Source: Xanthomonas sp. F10 (GTDB lineage Bacteria > Pseudomonadota > Gammaproteobacteria > Xanthomonadales > Xanthomonadaceae). Taken from it: a stretch of 64,000 nucleotides of DNA. The DNA lies in NCBI RefSeq assembly GCF_014206815.1, contig NZ_JACHNP010000002.1, positions 682,001-746,000 of the forward strand. Reading direction: 5' to 3'. Shown one piece after another: positions 46,525-54,731 of this stretch. Position numbers and translations under genes: made by a program. Below the pieces are notes generated by a model. That model saw only the letters and a list, made by a program, of their open reading frames with translations. It did not search any database and was not told the DNA's origin. The stretch's first letter is position 1. The number at the start of each line of letters is the position of its first letter.

Positions 46525-47112
46525 ATGCATCCTGTTCTCCAGCACAACCTGTTCTTCGTCAAGGAACAGGTCGGCATGTTCAAGGCCGCCAACAACTACG
46601 ACGTATTCGATCCGCACAGCAACCGCAAGCTGCTGGAATGCCGCGAGCCGCACCTGGGCGTGTTCACCAAGCTGCTGCGCTTCACCGACTACAAGCGCAT
46701 GACCCCGTTCCAGGTGGAAGTGCGCACGCCGGACGGGCACAAGGTGCTGACCGTGAGGCGCGGCGTGTCGCTGTTTTTGTCCACGGTCGAGGTGCTGGAC
46801 GAGCACGACCGGCGCGTGGGCTCCTTCAGCCAGAAGTTCTTCTCCATCGGCGGCAAGTTCGATGTGCTCGATGCCCAGGGCGCGCCGGTGTGCACGCTGC
46901 GCGGCAAGTGGACCAGTTGGGATTTCCGCTTCGTGCAGGGCGAGCGCGAACTGGCGCAGGTGTCCAAGAAATGGGCGGGACTGGGCAAGGAACTGTTCAC
47001 CAGCGCCGACAACTACATGCTGTCGATCGCCGAGAGCCTGCCGGCCGAGGATCCGCGGCGGATCCTGATCATGGCGGCGGTGTTGTGCATCGATATGGTG
47101 TTGAAGGAGTGA
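46525..47112 (+). CDS. LURP-one/phospholipid scramblase-like protein
   Basis: A 195-residue soluble protein of the LURP-one-related, Tubby-like beta-barrel group. Features are the strand rhythm FFVKEQVGMFKAANNYDVFD, TVRRGVSLFLSTVEVLDEHD, GSFSQKFFSIGGKFDVLD and a hydrophobic C-terminal helix (ILIMAAVLCIDMVL) typical of the fold. AAGGA lies seven bases before the ATG. Bacterial members have no settled function. It is bracketed on both sides by the same tandem repeats in the same orientation. Confidence 0.75.
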   Translation: MHPVLQHNLFFVKEQVGMFKAANNYDVFDPHSNRKLLECREPHLGVFTKLLRFTDYKRMTPFQVEVRTPDGHKVLTVRRGVSLFLSTVEVLDEHDRRVGSFSQKFFSIGGKFDVLDAQGAPVCTLRGKWTSWDFRFVQGERELAQVSKKWAGLGKELFTSADNYMLSIAESLPAEDPRRILIMAAVLCIDMVLKE

Positions 47113-47114
47113 TG

Positions 47115-47229
47115 GTGAAGCCGGGAATGGAGAATCGGGATTGGGGAATCGCGGTGAAGCCGGGAGTAGGGAATCGGGATTAGGGAAGCGCGTGAAGCCG
47201 GGAATGGAGAATCGGGATTGGGGAATCGC
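47115..47229. repeat. Three tandem 38-40 base repeats, right block
   Basis: Units starting GTGAAGCCGGGAATGGAGAA and ending ATTGGGGAATCGC repeat three times with small changes, beginning right after the LURP-one-like stop codon. They have no unique spacers and are not a CRISPR array. Confidence 0.88.
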
Positions 47230-47291
47230 AAAAGCCGGCTTCTCGCGGCTGCTGCACCCTGGCCCCACCACGCTGAGTGGGAGGCGCCGTT

Positions 47292-47410
47292 GTGGGAGGG
47301 ACTTCAGTCCCGACTGCAATGCTGCGGGAAGATCCTAGGGCTTCGCTTGTTGCTGCCGAGGCCTGGCCAAACGCGCGATTGCCCGTAGGAGCGGCTTCAG
47401 CCGCGACGGG
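47292..47410. repeat. REP units of two families in a gene-free stretch
   Basis: A family B unit (GTGGGAGGGACTTCAGTCCC, 47293-47313) and a family A unit (GTAGGAGCGGCTTCAGCCGC, 47385-47410). With the tandem repeats they fill the 440 bases between the LURP-one-like gene and the kinase gene. No open gene was recognised there. Confidence 0.75.
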
Positions 47411-47552
47411 CATTCCCTGTGGCGTGTCCATTTGCTGCCCAACGGCGCTTCTTCGCTACAGCTCAGGCGGTGCTAGCCCCAACCCCTTTTCCCCCCGGGA
47501 GAAGGTGCCCCGAAGGGCAGATGAGGGTGCGGAGGCCTGCGCCCAGCGCGAC

Positions 47553-48755
47553 TCAGGCGTCGGCCGTTGCTGCCGGCAGCAGCACGGTGAAGCGGCTGCC
47601 ATGGCCGGGCTGGCTGCGGACTTCGACGGCGCAGCCCAGAGTCTCGGCGGTGCGGCGGACGATCCACAGGCCCAGGCCGAGGCCGTCACTGCGCGGGTCG
47701 GCCTGTTGGAAGGCCTGGAACATCGTGCGCAGGCCGGCTTCGTCCATGCCGATGCCGCGGTCGATGATTTCCACCGCCACGCGATCGCCACGGCGCCGGC
47801 AGCCGATCAGCACCTTGCCTTGCGCGGTGTACTTGACCGCGTTGCCCAGCAGGTTGCCGAGCAGCGTCGACAGCAGGGGAGCGCTGCTGCGCACGCGCAG
47901 CGAGGTCGGCACGCTGCGCAGCTGTACGCCCTTGGCCGCGGCCTGCGGCTGCCAGGTGGCCAGGATCGGCGCCAGCACGTCGGCCAGGGCCAGGTCGTGC
48001 AGCGCCGGCAGGCGCAGTTCGCCGGCGGCGGCATTGGTGGCGAGCTGGTCGAGCCCGCTGGCGACCTGGTTCAAGGCCGCGCGTGCGGTCTCCAGCGGGC
48101 CGTCCTGCGCGGCGTCGTGCTGGCGCTGCAGCTTGCTCAGCGCGTAGGACGCGGTGCGCAGCGGGGTCTTCAGATCGTGGCCGGCGATGGCCATCAGGCG
48201 GCTGCGGTAGTGGTTGGATTCCTGCGCCAGCTGCAGCGCCTTGCGCAGTTCCAGTTGACCCATCGCCTGTCGCGCCAGCGCGCGCAGCGCTTCGATCTGC
48301 TCGTAGCTGAGCTGGCGCGGGCGCCGGTCCAGCACGCATACCGTGCCCAAGGCCAGGCCGTCGGAGGTCTTCAGCAGCGCGCCGGCGTAGAAGTGCAGGC
48401 GCATCTCGCCGGTCACCAGCGGATTGCAGGCGAAGCGCGGGTCCTCGCGGGTATCCGGCACCAGCAGCAGGTCGTCCTCGAGCAGCGCGTGCGCGCACAG
48501 CGAGGTGGCCAGCGGGGTTTCGCGCGTGCCCAGCCCGATCTCGCTCTTGAACCACTGGCGCTCGCTGTCGATCAGGTTGACCACCGCGATCGGCGCCTGG
48601 CAGATCAGCGCCGCCAGCCGGGTGATGTCGTCGAATGCCGGCTCGCGCGGCGTGTCCAGGATCGCATAGCTGTGCAACGCATCCAGGCGCAGCGCTTCGT
48701 TGCGTGGCTTGACCGCGCAGTAGACCGGGTCGGCGGCGGGTTCGACGGTGGACAT
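47553..48755 (-). CDS. GAF-domain sensor histidine kinase
   Basis: A 400-residue cytoplasmic kinase without membrane helices. A GAF domain (about residues 30-170; FDDITRLAALICQAPIAVVNLID, LGTVCVLDRRP) precedes the kinase core. The H-box is MAIAGHDLKTPL, the N-box LLGNLLGNAVKYT, the D-box DRGIGMDEAG and the G-box DGLGLGLWIVRR. No response regulator gene is adjacent, so it is an orphan. ATG at 48755 is used. The GAF domain suggests sensing of redox, light or a small molecule; no chromophore cysteine can be assigned. Confidence 0.85.
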   Translation of the reverse strand: MSTVEPAADPVYCAVKPRNEALRLDALHSYAILDTPREPAFDDITRLAALICQAPIAVVNLIDSERQWFKSEIGLGTRETPLATSLCAHALLEDDLLLVPDTREDPRFACNPLVTGEMRLHFYAGALLKTSDGLALGTVCVLDRRPRQLSYEQIEALRALARQAMGQLELRKALQLAQESNHYRSRLMAIAGHDLKTPLRTASYALSKLQRQHDAAQDGPLETARAALNQVASGLDQLATNAAAGELRLPALHDLALADVLAPILATWQPQAAAKGVQLRSVPTSLRVRSSAPLLSTLLGNLLGNAVKYTAQGKVLIGCRRRGDRVAVEIIDRGIGMDEAGLRTMFQAFQQADPRSDGLGLGLWIVRRTAETLGCAVEVRSQPGHGSRFTVLLPAATADA

Positions 48756-48887
48756 GCAGCGCGGCTCGGTCAGGAAGACGCGCAGTCTATGGTACCTGTC
48801 ACGGTTTTTGCCGACGCGGCGTTCACATGGCACTCGCGTGGGCTGCACCCGCCCTTAGCGAATCCGTCGGCCCCCGCCGTCAGCGCT

Positions 48888-49313
48888 TCAGCCCACCCAG
48901 CGGCCCTGTGCGTCGACCAGCGGCGTGCCGTCCTCCTTGGCGAAGGCGCCACGCTGCGGCGATGGCAGGATGTCCAGCACGGTCTCCGAGGGCCGGCACA
49001 GGCGCGTGCCCAGTGGGGTAACCACGATCGGCCGGTTGAGCAGGATCGGGTGCTGCAGCATGGCGTCCAGCAATGCGTCCTCGCCCAGCGCCGGATCATC
49101 CAGTCCAAGCTCGGCGTACGGCGTGCCCTTCTGCCGGATCAGTGCGCGCAGCGGCTGGCCGCTGGCCGCCGCCAGCGCCTGCAGGGTGGCGCGGTCCGGC
49201 GGCGTCTTCAGGTACTCGATCACGGTCGGTTCGACGCCGCTGTTGCGGATCAGCCCGAGTACGTTGCGCGATGTGCCGCAGACAGGGTTGTGATAGATCG
49301 TGATGGTGGGCAT
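48888..49313 (-). CDS. arsC: Arsenate reductase (ArsC, glutaredoxin-dependent type)
   Basis: A 141-residue ArsC-family protein. The active-site segment YHNPVCGTSRNVLGLI holds the catalytic cysteine, and the arginines that bind arsenate lie in LIRQKGTPY and PLGTRLCRPSE. It reduces arsenate to arsenite using glutathione and glutaredoxin. The family also includes ArsC-like proteins of other function, and no arsR or arsB is adjacent, so a housekeeping role is possible. ATG at 49313. Confidence 0.87.
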   Translation of the reverse strand: MPTITIYHNPVCGTSRNVLGLIRNSGVEPTVIEYLKTPPDRATLQALAAASGQPLRALIRQKGTPYAELGLDDPALGEDALLDAMLQHPILLNRPIVVTPLGTRLCRPSETVLDILPSPQRGAFAKEDGTPLVDAQGRWVG

Positions 49314-49714
49314 GCGGCGGCTCGTTGATTGGGCGGGACAAGGGCGACCGTACGGAAATCTTCTGCGCGGCCGCGGCCGATGGTGCCGCAATCGCGGTGC
49401 CATGCAAGGGCGACGCGCGTCGGGCACGCCATGTGCACGGCGCCCGTGGCGGTCGTCGCCAGGTGGGAAAGGCGTGCCTGGCGTCGATCCACAGAGACGG
49501 GATGATCCGGCCGGGCAACGGATGGACCGCGCTGCCGGGCGACTGGCAGGCGGCAGGACGACGGCGCTGGGGCTACGGCCGGACGGAGGTAGCGGCCGCC
49601 ATTGCGGAGTGCGGCCTGCCGACCGAGGACGCGTCCTTCCTGCACCGCCACGACGCGCCTGCGTCACTTCGCCGCACGCGGCGTCGCACGCGTTTCAATG
49701 GCCAGCGCACCCTC
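49314..49714. other. Gene-free stretch between arsC and the DUF2946 gene
   Basis: About 400 bases. Open frames here are arginine-rich, lack any family resemblance and look like by-products of high GC. No repeat or hairpin was recognised. Confidence 0.5.
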
Positions 49715-49720
49715 TAGAAT
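49715..49720 (+). promoter_or_regulatory. -10 element giving a possibly leaderless DUF2946 transcript
   Basis: TAGAAT ends six bases before the ATG at 49727, so transcription would begin at or next to the start codon. A weak -35 (TTTCAA, 49693-49698) lies 16 bases upstream. No ribosome site precedes the ATG. Confidence 0.4.
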
Positions 49721-49726
49721 GCGCCG

Positions 49727-50131
49727 ATGGTCCGTCTCCGCCAGTTGCCGTCGTATTGGGCCGCGCTCGCCGCGCTGGCGCTCGGCCTGTTGCTGCTGGC
49801 GCCGCCGATCAGCCAGTGGCGGCAGGCACAGGCCGAGGCGGCCGCGCTGCAGGACCAGGCGCTGTGCAGCAGCGGCGGCCTGCGTCTGGCGGCGCTGGCA
49901 GGTGCCGTCTCCGCGGCGCATGGCGGCCATCACGACGATGCCGGCCTGACGCACGCGCCGGCCTGCGATTATTGCCTGCTGGCCGCGCGGCTGCTGCCGT
50001 GGGTGGCGCTGTTGCTGGCGCTGCTGCCCTGGCGCTGCCCTCCGGCGCCGGGGGCGGCGCTGCGCCGCCGTGTCGTCACGGCCACCGCACGCCGTGCACA
50101 CCCGGTACGCGGGCCGCCGCTGTTCTCCTGA
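49727..50131 (+). CDS. DUF2946 family small membrane protein
   Basis: A 134-residue protein with an N-terminal hydrophobic helix, a histidine-containing periplasmic loop (SAAHGGHHDD), the family signature HAPACDYCLLAAR with a CxxC, a second helix and a basic tail. DUF2946 proteins commonly sit beside TonB receptors and copper genes, and the CxxC plus histidines suggest metal contact. The TonB receptor starts 67 bases downstream. The function is unproven. Confidence 0.75.
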   Translation: MVRLRQLPSYWAALAALALGLLLLAPPISQWRQAQAEAAALQDQALCSSGGLRLAALAGAVSAAHGGHHDDAGLTHAPACDYCLLAARLLPWVALLLALLPWRCPPAPGAALRRRVVTATARRAHPVRGPPLFS

Positions 50132-50198
50132 TCCACGGGTTGCCGTTTCCGTGCCGCGGCATCGCTGCGGCATGTCCTCGTGCCGATGGAGTTTCGCA

Positions 50199-52253
50199 AT
50201 GACCCGCTTTCCTGCCATGCCGCCCGTGGCGGCGTGCTGCTGTGTCCTTCTCGCAGCGGCCGCGCCCGCCCAGGCCGCCGATGCGCCGCCCGGCGCCGCC
50301 GGCGATTCCGTGCTGACCCTGGGCAAGGTCCAGGCCACCTCGCCGCTCGCCGCCGGTTCCAACGCGCGTAGCGTGTTCAGTTCCGTCGACATCCTCGGCG
50401 GCGACCTGCTGCAGGACCAGCACGTGGACTACAGCTGGGAACTGCTGATGCGCGCGCCCGGCGTGCAGGTGACCCAGTTCAAGATGGGGACCGACGCCGG
50501 GCGCTTCTCCTTCCGCGGCTTCAATGGCGAGGGCCGGGTCAATGCGGTCAAGCTGCTGATCGACGGCGTGCCAAGCAACGACAATGCCGGCGCCATGCCG
50601 TACCTGGATGCGGTGTTTCCGCTGGACATCGCCGCGATCGAGATCGTGCGCGGCACCAACGACCCGCGCTACGGCCTGGACGCGATCGCCGGCAGCGCCG
50701 ACGTGCTGACCCGCAGCGGCGGCAACGACGGCCGCGCCAGCGTCACCGTCGGCAGCTTCGGCACCCGCGAGGTGCAGGCGACGCAGGGCATCGAGCGCGG
50801 CGCCTGGAGCCAGAACTACGTCGCCGCCTGGCGCGACAGCGACGGTTACCGCGACCATGCCGACGCGCGCAAGCGTGCGTTCTCCGGCAAGTGGTTCTAT
50901 ACCGATCCGGACGGGCGCTGGCGCGCCGGGCTCAGCGCGCGCGACTACCGCAACACGGCGCTGGAGGCGGGGTATCTGGATTACGCCACGGCGCAGCGCG
51001 CACCGCGCAGCTCCCCCGATTACGCCCGCGACGATCGCAGCCAACGCCACACCACGCAGGTGTCGCTGCACCTGGATGCGCGCCTGGCCGACAGCGTGCA
51101 GGGCAGCGCCAAGGCGTACTGGAACCGCTACGACAATCAGCGCTGGGTGCGCTTCACCGCCGCCGGCGCGCAGCAGGAGCGAGACACCGACGAGCGCCAG
51201 CGCGGCGTGCTGGCCAGGCTCAGCTGGCACCCGGCGCTGGCCCGCGCCGACGCCTTCGCGCTGGAGGGCGGGGCCGATGCGCAATGGCAGGACAACGTCT
51301 CGCAGCGCTATCGCACGGTGGCGCGCGTGCGCACCGCGCCACTGCGCGACTGGCACTTCGACCTGCATACCGAAGGCGCCTACGTACAGGCGGTGCTGCG
51401 CCCGACCGCGCGCCTGCAACTGGTGCCCGGCTACCGGGTGGATCGGGTCGGCGGGCAGTTCCGCGACCTCGCCAGCGGTGCGCGCTATCCCACCTACGCC
51501 TACGGCACGATTCGCCAACCCAAGTTCAGCGCGGTGTATGCGCTGACCGCGCAGGCCAGCCTGTACGCCAACATCGGCCGCAGCTTCCAGATCGGCAGCG
51601 GCAACGGCGCCTACCGCACCCAGGCGCGCAACCTCGCGCCCTCGTTCAACGATGGCTGGGAGAGCGGTCTCAAGTTCGCCGGCGCGCAGCAGCGCTGGGA
51701 CGCGCGCGTGGCCTACTGGGAACAGCGCGCCTCCGACGAGGTGGCCACCATCCTCGGCGTGAACGGCAGCGTCGGCACCGGCGAGGTCGGCAACGTCGGC
51801 AAGACCCTGCGGCGCGGCTGGGATGCGCAACTGAACCTGCGTCCGGACGAACGCTGGACGCTGTGGCTGGCCTATTCCCGGCAACGCGCGCTGATCGTCA
51901 CGCCGGATCCGAGCGCGCCGGCCACCCGCGGCAAGGAGATCGAGAACGTGCCGCACTACCTGGCCACCGCCGGTGTCGACTGGCAGGCCACGCCGCGGCT
52001 GACGCTGTCAGCCTGGGGTAACGCGCAGGGCGACTACTATGTGGAGCGCAGCAACACCCTGGGCCGCTATGGCGGCTATGCGCTGGCCAACCTCGGCGCG
52101 ACCTGGCGCTGGCGCGCGCAGCGCGAGGTCTCGCTGCAGCTGAAGAACCTGACCGATCGGCACTACGTCTACGCCTGGTACGACAGCGGGTCCTCCGGCT
52201 ACTCGCCCGGCGATGGCCGCGCGCTGTACGCCACGCTGAGTTGGGGCTGGTGA
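50199..52253 (+). CDS. TonB-dependent outer-membrane receptor
   Basis: A 684-residue receptor. A signal peptide (VLLAAAAPAQA) precedes a plug domain with a TonB-box-like start (SVLTLGKVQA), APGVQVTQFKMGTDAGRFSFRGFNG and IEIVRGTNDPRYGLDAIAG. A 22-strand barrel follows, ending in an aromatic tryptophan (ATLSWGW). GGAG lies eight bases before ATG 50199. It imports a metal chelate or metal ion driven by TonB. The PepSY gene overlaps its stop (TGATG). Metal identity, probably copper or iron, is inferred from neighbours. Confidence 0.9.
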   Translation: MTRFPAMPPVAACCCVLLAAAAPAQAADAPPGAAGDSVLTLGKVQATSPLAAGSNARSVFSSVDILGGDLLQDQHVDYSWELLMRAPGVQVTQFKMGTDAGRFSFRGFNGEGRVNAVKLLIDGVPSNDNAGAMPYLDAVFPLDIAAIEIVRGTNDPRYGLDAIAGSADVLTRSGGNDGRASVTVGSFGTREVQATQGIERGAWSQNYVAAWRDSDGYRDHADARKRAFSGKWFYTDPDGRWRAGLSARDYRNTALEAGYLDYATAQRAPRSSPDYARDDRSQRHTTQVSLHLDARLADSVQGSAKAYWNRYDNQRWVRFTAAGAQQERDTDERQRGVLARLSWHPALARADAFALEGGADAQWQDNVSQRYRTVARVRTAPLRDWHFDLHTEGAYVQAVLRPTARLQLVPGYRVDRVGGQFRDLASGARYPTYAYGTIRQPKFSAVYALTAQASLYANIGRSFQIGSGNGAYRTQARNLAPSFNDGWESGLKFAGAQQRWDARVAYWEQRASDEVATILGVNGSVGTGEVGNVGKTLRRGWDAQLNLRPDERWTLWLAYSRQRALIVTPDPSAPATRGKEIENVPHYLATAGVDWQATPRLTLSAWGNAQGDYYVERSNTLGRYGGYALANLGATWRWRAQREVSLQLKNLTDRHYVYAWYDSGSSGYSPGDGRALYATLSWGW

Positions 52254-53686
52254 TGGCGACGAAAGCCATCACCACCGAGGCGCCGCCAGCGCGCTTCTAC
52301 CGTGCGGTATGGCGCTGGCATTTCTACGCCGGTCTGCTGGTGCTGCCGCTGCTGGTCTGGCTGGCGCTGACCGGCGCGGCCTTCGTCTACCAGCAGCCGA
52401 TCGACGGCTACTTCCATCGCGCGCTGAAGACCGTGCCGGTGCCGGACCACGCGCCGGCGCTGGCGCCGCAGCGCGTGCTGGATGCGGCGCTGGCCGCGCA
52501 ACCGGGCCAGGCGCTGCGCTACACCACGCCGCCGCGGCGCGATGCTTCGGCGGAAGTGACCATCGCCACCGCCGACGGCCACCGCGAGGTCGTCTACGTG
52601 GATCCGTACCGGGCGCGGGTGCTGGGCCGGTTGCCCGAGCACGGCACCGTGGCCTGGACGATCCGCCGCCTGCACAGCCTCGACTACGTCGGCTGGTTCG
52701 CCAACGCGCTGATCGAGGTGGCGGCGGGCTGGGCGATCCTGCTGGTGCTCACCGGCGTGTACCTGTGGTGGCCGCGCGGGCGCCGCGGCGGCGTGACCAC
52801 GGTGCGCGGGCGGCCGGCGCAGCGCGTGTTCTGGCGGGATGTGCATGCGCTCACCGGCAGCGTGGTCGGCGCGCTGCTGCTGTTCCTGGCGCTGACCGGC
52901 ATGCCGTGGTCGTGGTTCTGGGGCGCGCAGGTCAACCGCCTGGCCAATGGCCATCACTACGGCTATCCATCCGGGCTGCGCGTGGATCTGCCGATGTCGA
53001 CGCAGCGGCTGAGCGACAGCGAGGTGCCGGCGTGGTCGCTGCGCCAGGCGCGCCTGCCGCAGTCGTCGCCGCCGGCCGCGGACCCGCATGCGGCGCACGG
53101 CGCGCACGATGGCCACGGCGGACACGACGGCATGGCCGGCATGGCGGACGCCGCGCCGGCGGCGGGCGCGATCGGCCTGGATGCGGCGGTGGCGCGGTTT
53201 CAGGCGCGCGGCATCGCGCCGGGCTACAGCGTGGCATTGCCGCGCGGCGTGCGCGGGGTCTATACCGCCTCGGTGTATCCGCCGGACCTGGCCCAGCAAC
53301 GGGTGATCCATCTGGACCAGTACAGCGGCCAGGTGCTGCTGGACATGCGCTATGCCGACTACGGCCCGCTGGCCAAGGCGCTGGAGTGGGGCATCAACGT
53401 GCATCTGGGCCAGGAGTACGGGGTGCTCAACCAACTCGTGCTGATCGGCGCCTGCCTGGGCATCGTGCTGTTGTGCGTCAGTGCCGCAGTGATGTGGTGG
53501 AAACGGCGCCCGCACGGCAGGCTTGGGGTGCCGCCGCTGCCGGCAGACCGGCGCACCTTGCGCGGCGTGGTCGCGCTGCTGGTGCTGGGCGGGATGCTGT
53601 TCCCGCTGGTCGGTGTGTCGTTGCTGCTGATGTTGGCGCTGGACTGGGCGCTGGTGCTGCGGCGCGAGCCGGCGGTGGGGGCTTAG
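52253..53686 (+). CDS. PepSY-associated membrane reductase with His/Met-rich loop
   Basis: A 477-residue inner-membrane protein of the PepSY_TM family with four membrane helices and two periplasmic PepSY-like regions. Conserved histidines sit in RWHFYAGLL, RRLHSLDYVG and VHALTGSVVG, consistent with haem or metal sites. Residues about 278-305 form an unusual histidine- and methionine-rich loop (HAAHGAHDGHGGHDGMAGM). Family members reduce ferric siderophores or handle copper. It is translationally coupled to the TonB receptor. The loop favours copper, which is inference. Confidence 0.85.
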   Translation: MATKAITTEAPPARFYRAVWRWHFYAGLLVLPLLVWLALTGAAFVYQQPIDGYFHRALKTVPVPDHAPALAPQRVLDAALAAQPGQALRYTTPPRRDASAEVTIATADGHREVVYVDPYRARVLGRLPEHGTVAWTIRRLHSLDYVGWFANALIEVAAGWAILLVLTGVYLWWPRGRRGGVTTVRGRPAQRVFWRDVHALTGSVVGALLLFLALTGMPWSWFWGAQVNRLANGHHYGYPSGLRVDLPMSTQRLSDSEVPAWSLRQARLPQSSPPAADPHAAHGAHDGHGGHDGMAGMADAAPAAGAIGLDAAVARFQARGIAPGYSVALPRGVRGVYTASVYPPDLAQQRVIHLDQYSGQVLLDMRYADYGPLAKALEWGINVHLGQEYGVLNQLVLIGACLGIVLLCVSAAVMWWKRRPHGRLGVPPLPADRRTLRGVVALLVLGGMLFPLVGVSLLLMLALDWALVLRREPAVGA

Positions 53687-53757
53687 CGGGTCGAGGTCGG
53701 AATCCACTGTGATTTCGCCGCGATCAGCGCAGCATCGGCGCATTCGGGTTCGCTGCA

Positions 53758-53966
53758 GTCAGGACTGAAGTCCCTCCCACAAGGAGCGGGTCAGCGGTCA
53801 TCGCTGCCGTCAGCACTTGCGCCGGAGACAAGGGGCTATCCGTGTGGGAGCGGCTTCAGCCGCGACCGGGCATTCATGGGAACGCCCGGTCGCGGCTGAA
53901 GCCGCTCCTACGGAAAAGACCGGTACGGCGGCCACGTCTGTCGCGGGCGAAGCCGCGCCTACATAA
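53758..53966. repeat. Cluster of REP units (families A and B)
   Basis: A family B unit in inverse orientation (53758-53781), a head-to-head family A pair (53842-53911) and a divergent A unit (53939-53966) fill the 304 bases between the converging PepSY and cysH genes. No gene was recognised there. The pair can form a long hairpin and may end both transcripts. Confidence 0.75.
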
Positions 53967-53990
53967 AGGCCGAACGCGTGCTGGAGGGCC

Positions 53991-54731
53991 TTACAGATCT
54001 TCGTGGATCCCGCACTCGCGCTTGAGGCCGAAGAAGCGGGTGTCTTCCTCGCGCATGCCCGGTTCCCAGCGGCGGGTGGTGTGGAAGTCGCCGATCGAGA
54101 CGTAGCCCTGTTCCCACAGCGGGTGATAGGGCAGGTCGTGCTGCTGCATGTACTGCCACAGGTCGCGGTCGCTCCAGTCGGCGATCGGGTTGATCTTGTA
54201 ACGCTCACCGCGCTTCTGCACGAACGGGGTCTGCGCGCGGCTGTCGGACTGGCTGCGGCGCAGGCCGGTGAACCAGGTGCCGACCTTCAGTTCGTCCAGG
54301 GCGCGGCGCATCGGTTCGACCTTGCGCAGGTTGTTGTACTGCTCGATGCCGACCATGCCCTGTTCCCACAGGCGGCCGTGGCGCGCTTCCATCCACGCGC
54401 GGCTGACCAGCGGGCGGTAGATCTTGAGGTTGAGCTTGAGCCGCTCGGTCAGCGCGTCGGCGAAGCGGTAAGTCTCGGCGAACAGGTAGCCGGTGTCGAT
54501 CAGGATCACCGGGATGTCCGCGCGCTGCCGGGTCAGCAGGTGCAGAGTGGCCGCCGATTGCGCGCCGAAGCTGGACGACAGGGCGGCTTCGGCCGGGCCG
54601 TGCTGCAACGCCCAGGCCACGCGCTCTGGCGCGGGCAGCGTCGCCAGCAGCGCATTGGCGGCATCGAGATCCATGACCGGCACCGGTGCGTTGGCGGGGG
54701 CGTCTTGGGAGGCGGCGGGCAGAGCGCTCAT
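53991..54731 (-). CDS. cysH: Phosphoadenylylsulfate (PAPS) reductase
   Basis: A 246-residue enzyme reducing PAPS to sulfite with thioredoxin. The PP-loop region [14 protein letters not shown], the [11 protein letters not shown] segment and the C-terminal catalytic cysteine in ECGIHEDL are intact. The C-terminal iron-sulfur cysteine pairs of APS reductases are absent, which favours PAPS as substrate, in line with the CysC kinase domain encoded nearby. The ATG overlaps the cysI stop. It is the last gene of cysJ-cysI-cysH. Confidence 0.94.
   Translation of the reverse strand: MSALPAASQDAPANAPVPVMDLDAANALLATLPAPERVAWALQHGPAEAALSSSFGAQSAATLHLLTRQRADIPVILIDTGYLFAETYRFADALTERLKLNLKIYRPLVSRAWMEARHGRLWEQGMVGIEQYNNLRKVEPMRRALDELKVGTWFTGLRRSQSDSRAQTPFVQKRGERYKINPIADWSDRDLWQYMQQHDLPYHPLWEQGYVSIGDFHTTRRWEPGMREEDTRFFGLKRECGIHEDL

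Noticed and set aside
47115-47229. Tandem repeats as a CRISPR array
   Set aside because: Units follow each other directly with no unique spacers and no cas genes are present.
49325-49717. A 130-codon open frame before the DUF2946 gene
   Set aside because: No family resemblance, no ribosome site and composition like non-coding GC-rich sequence.
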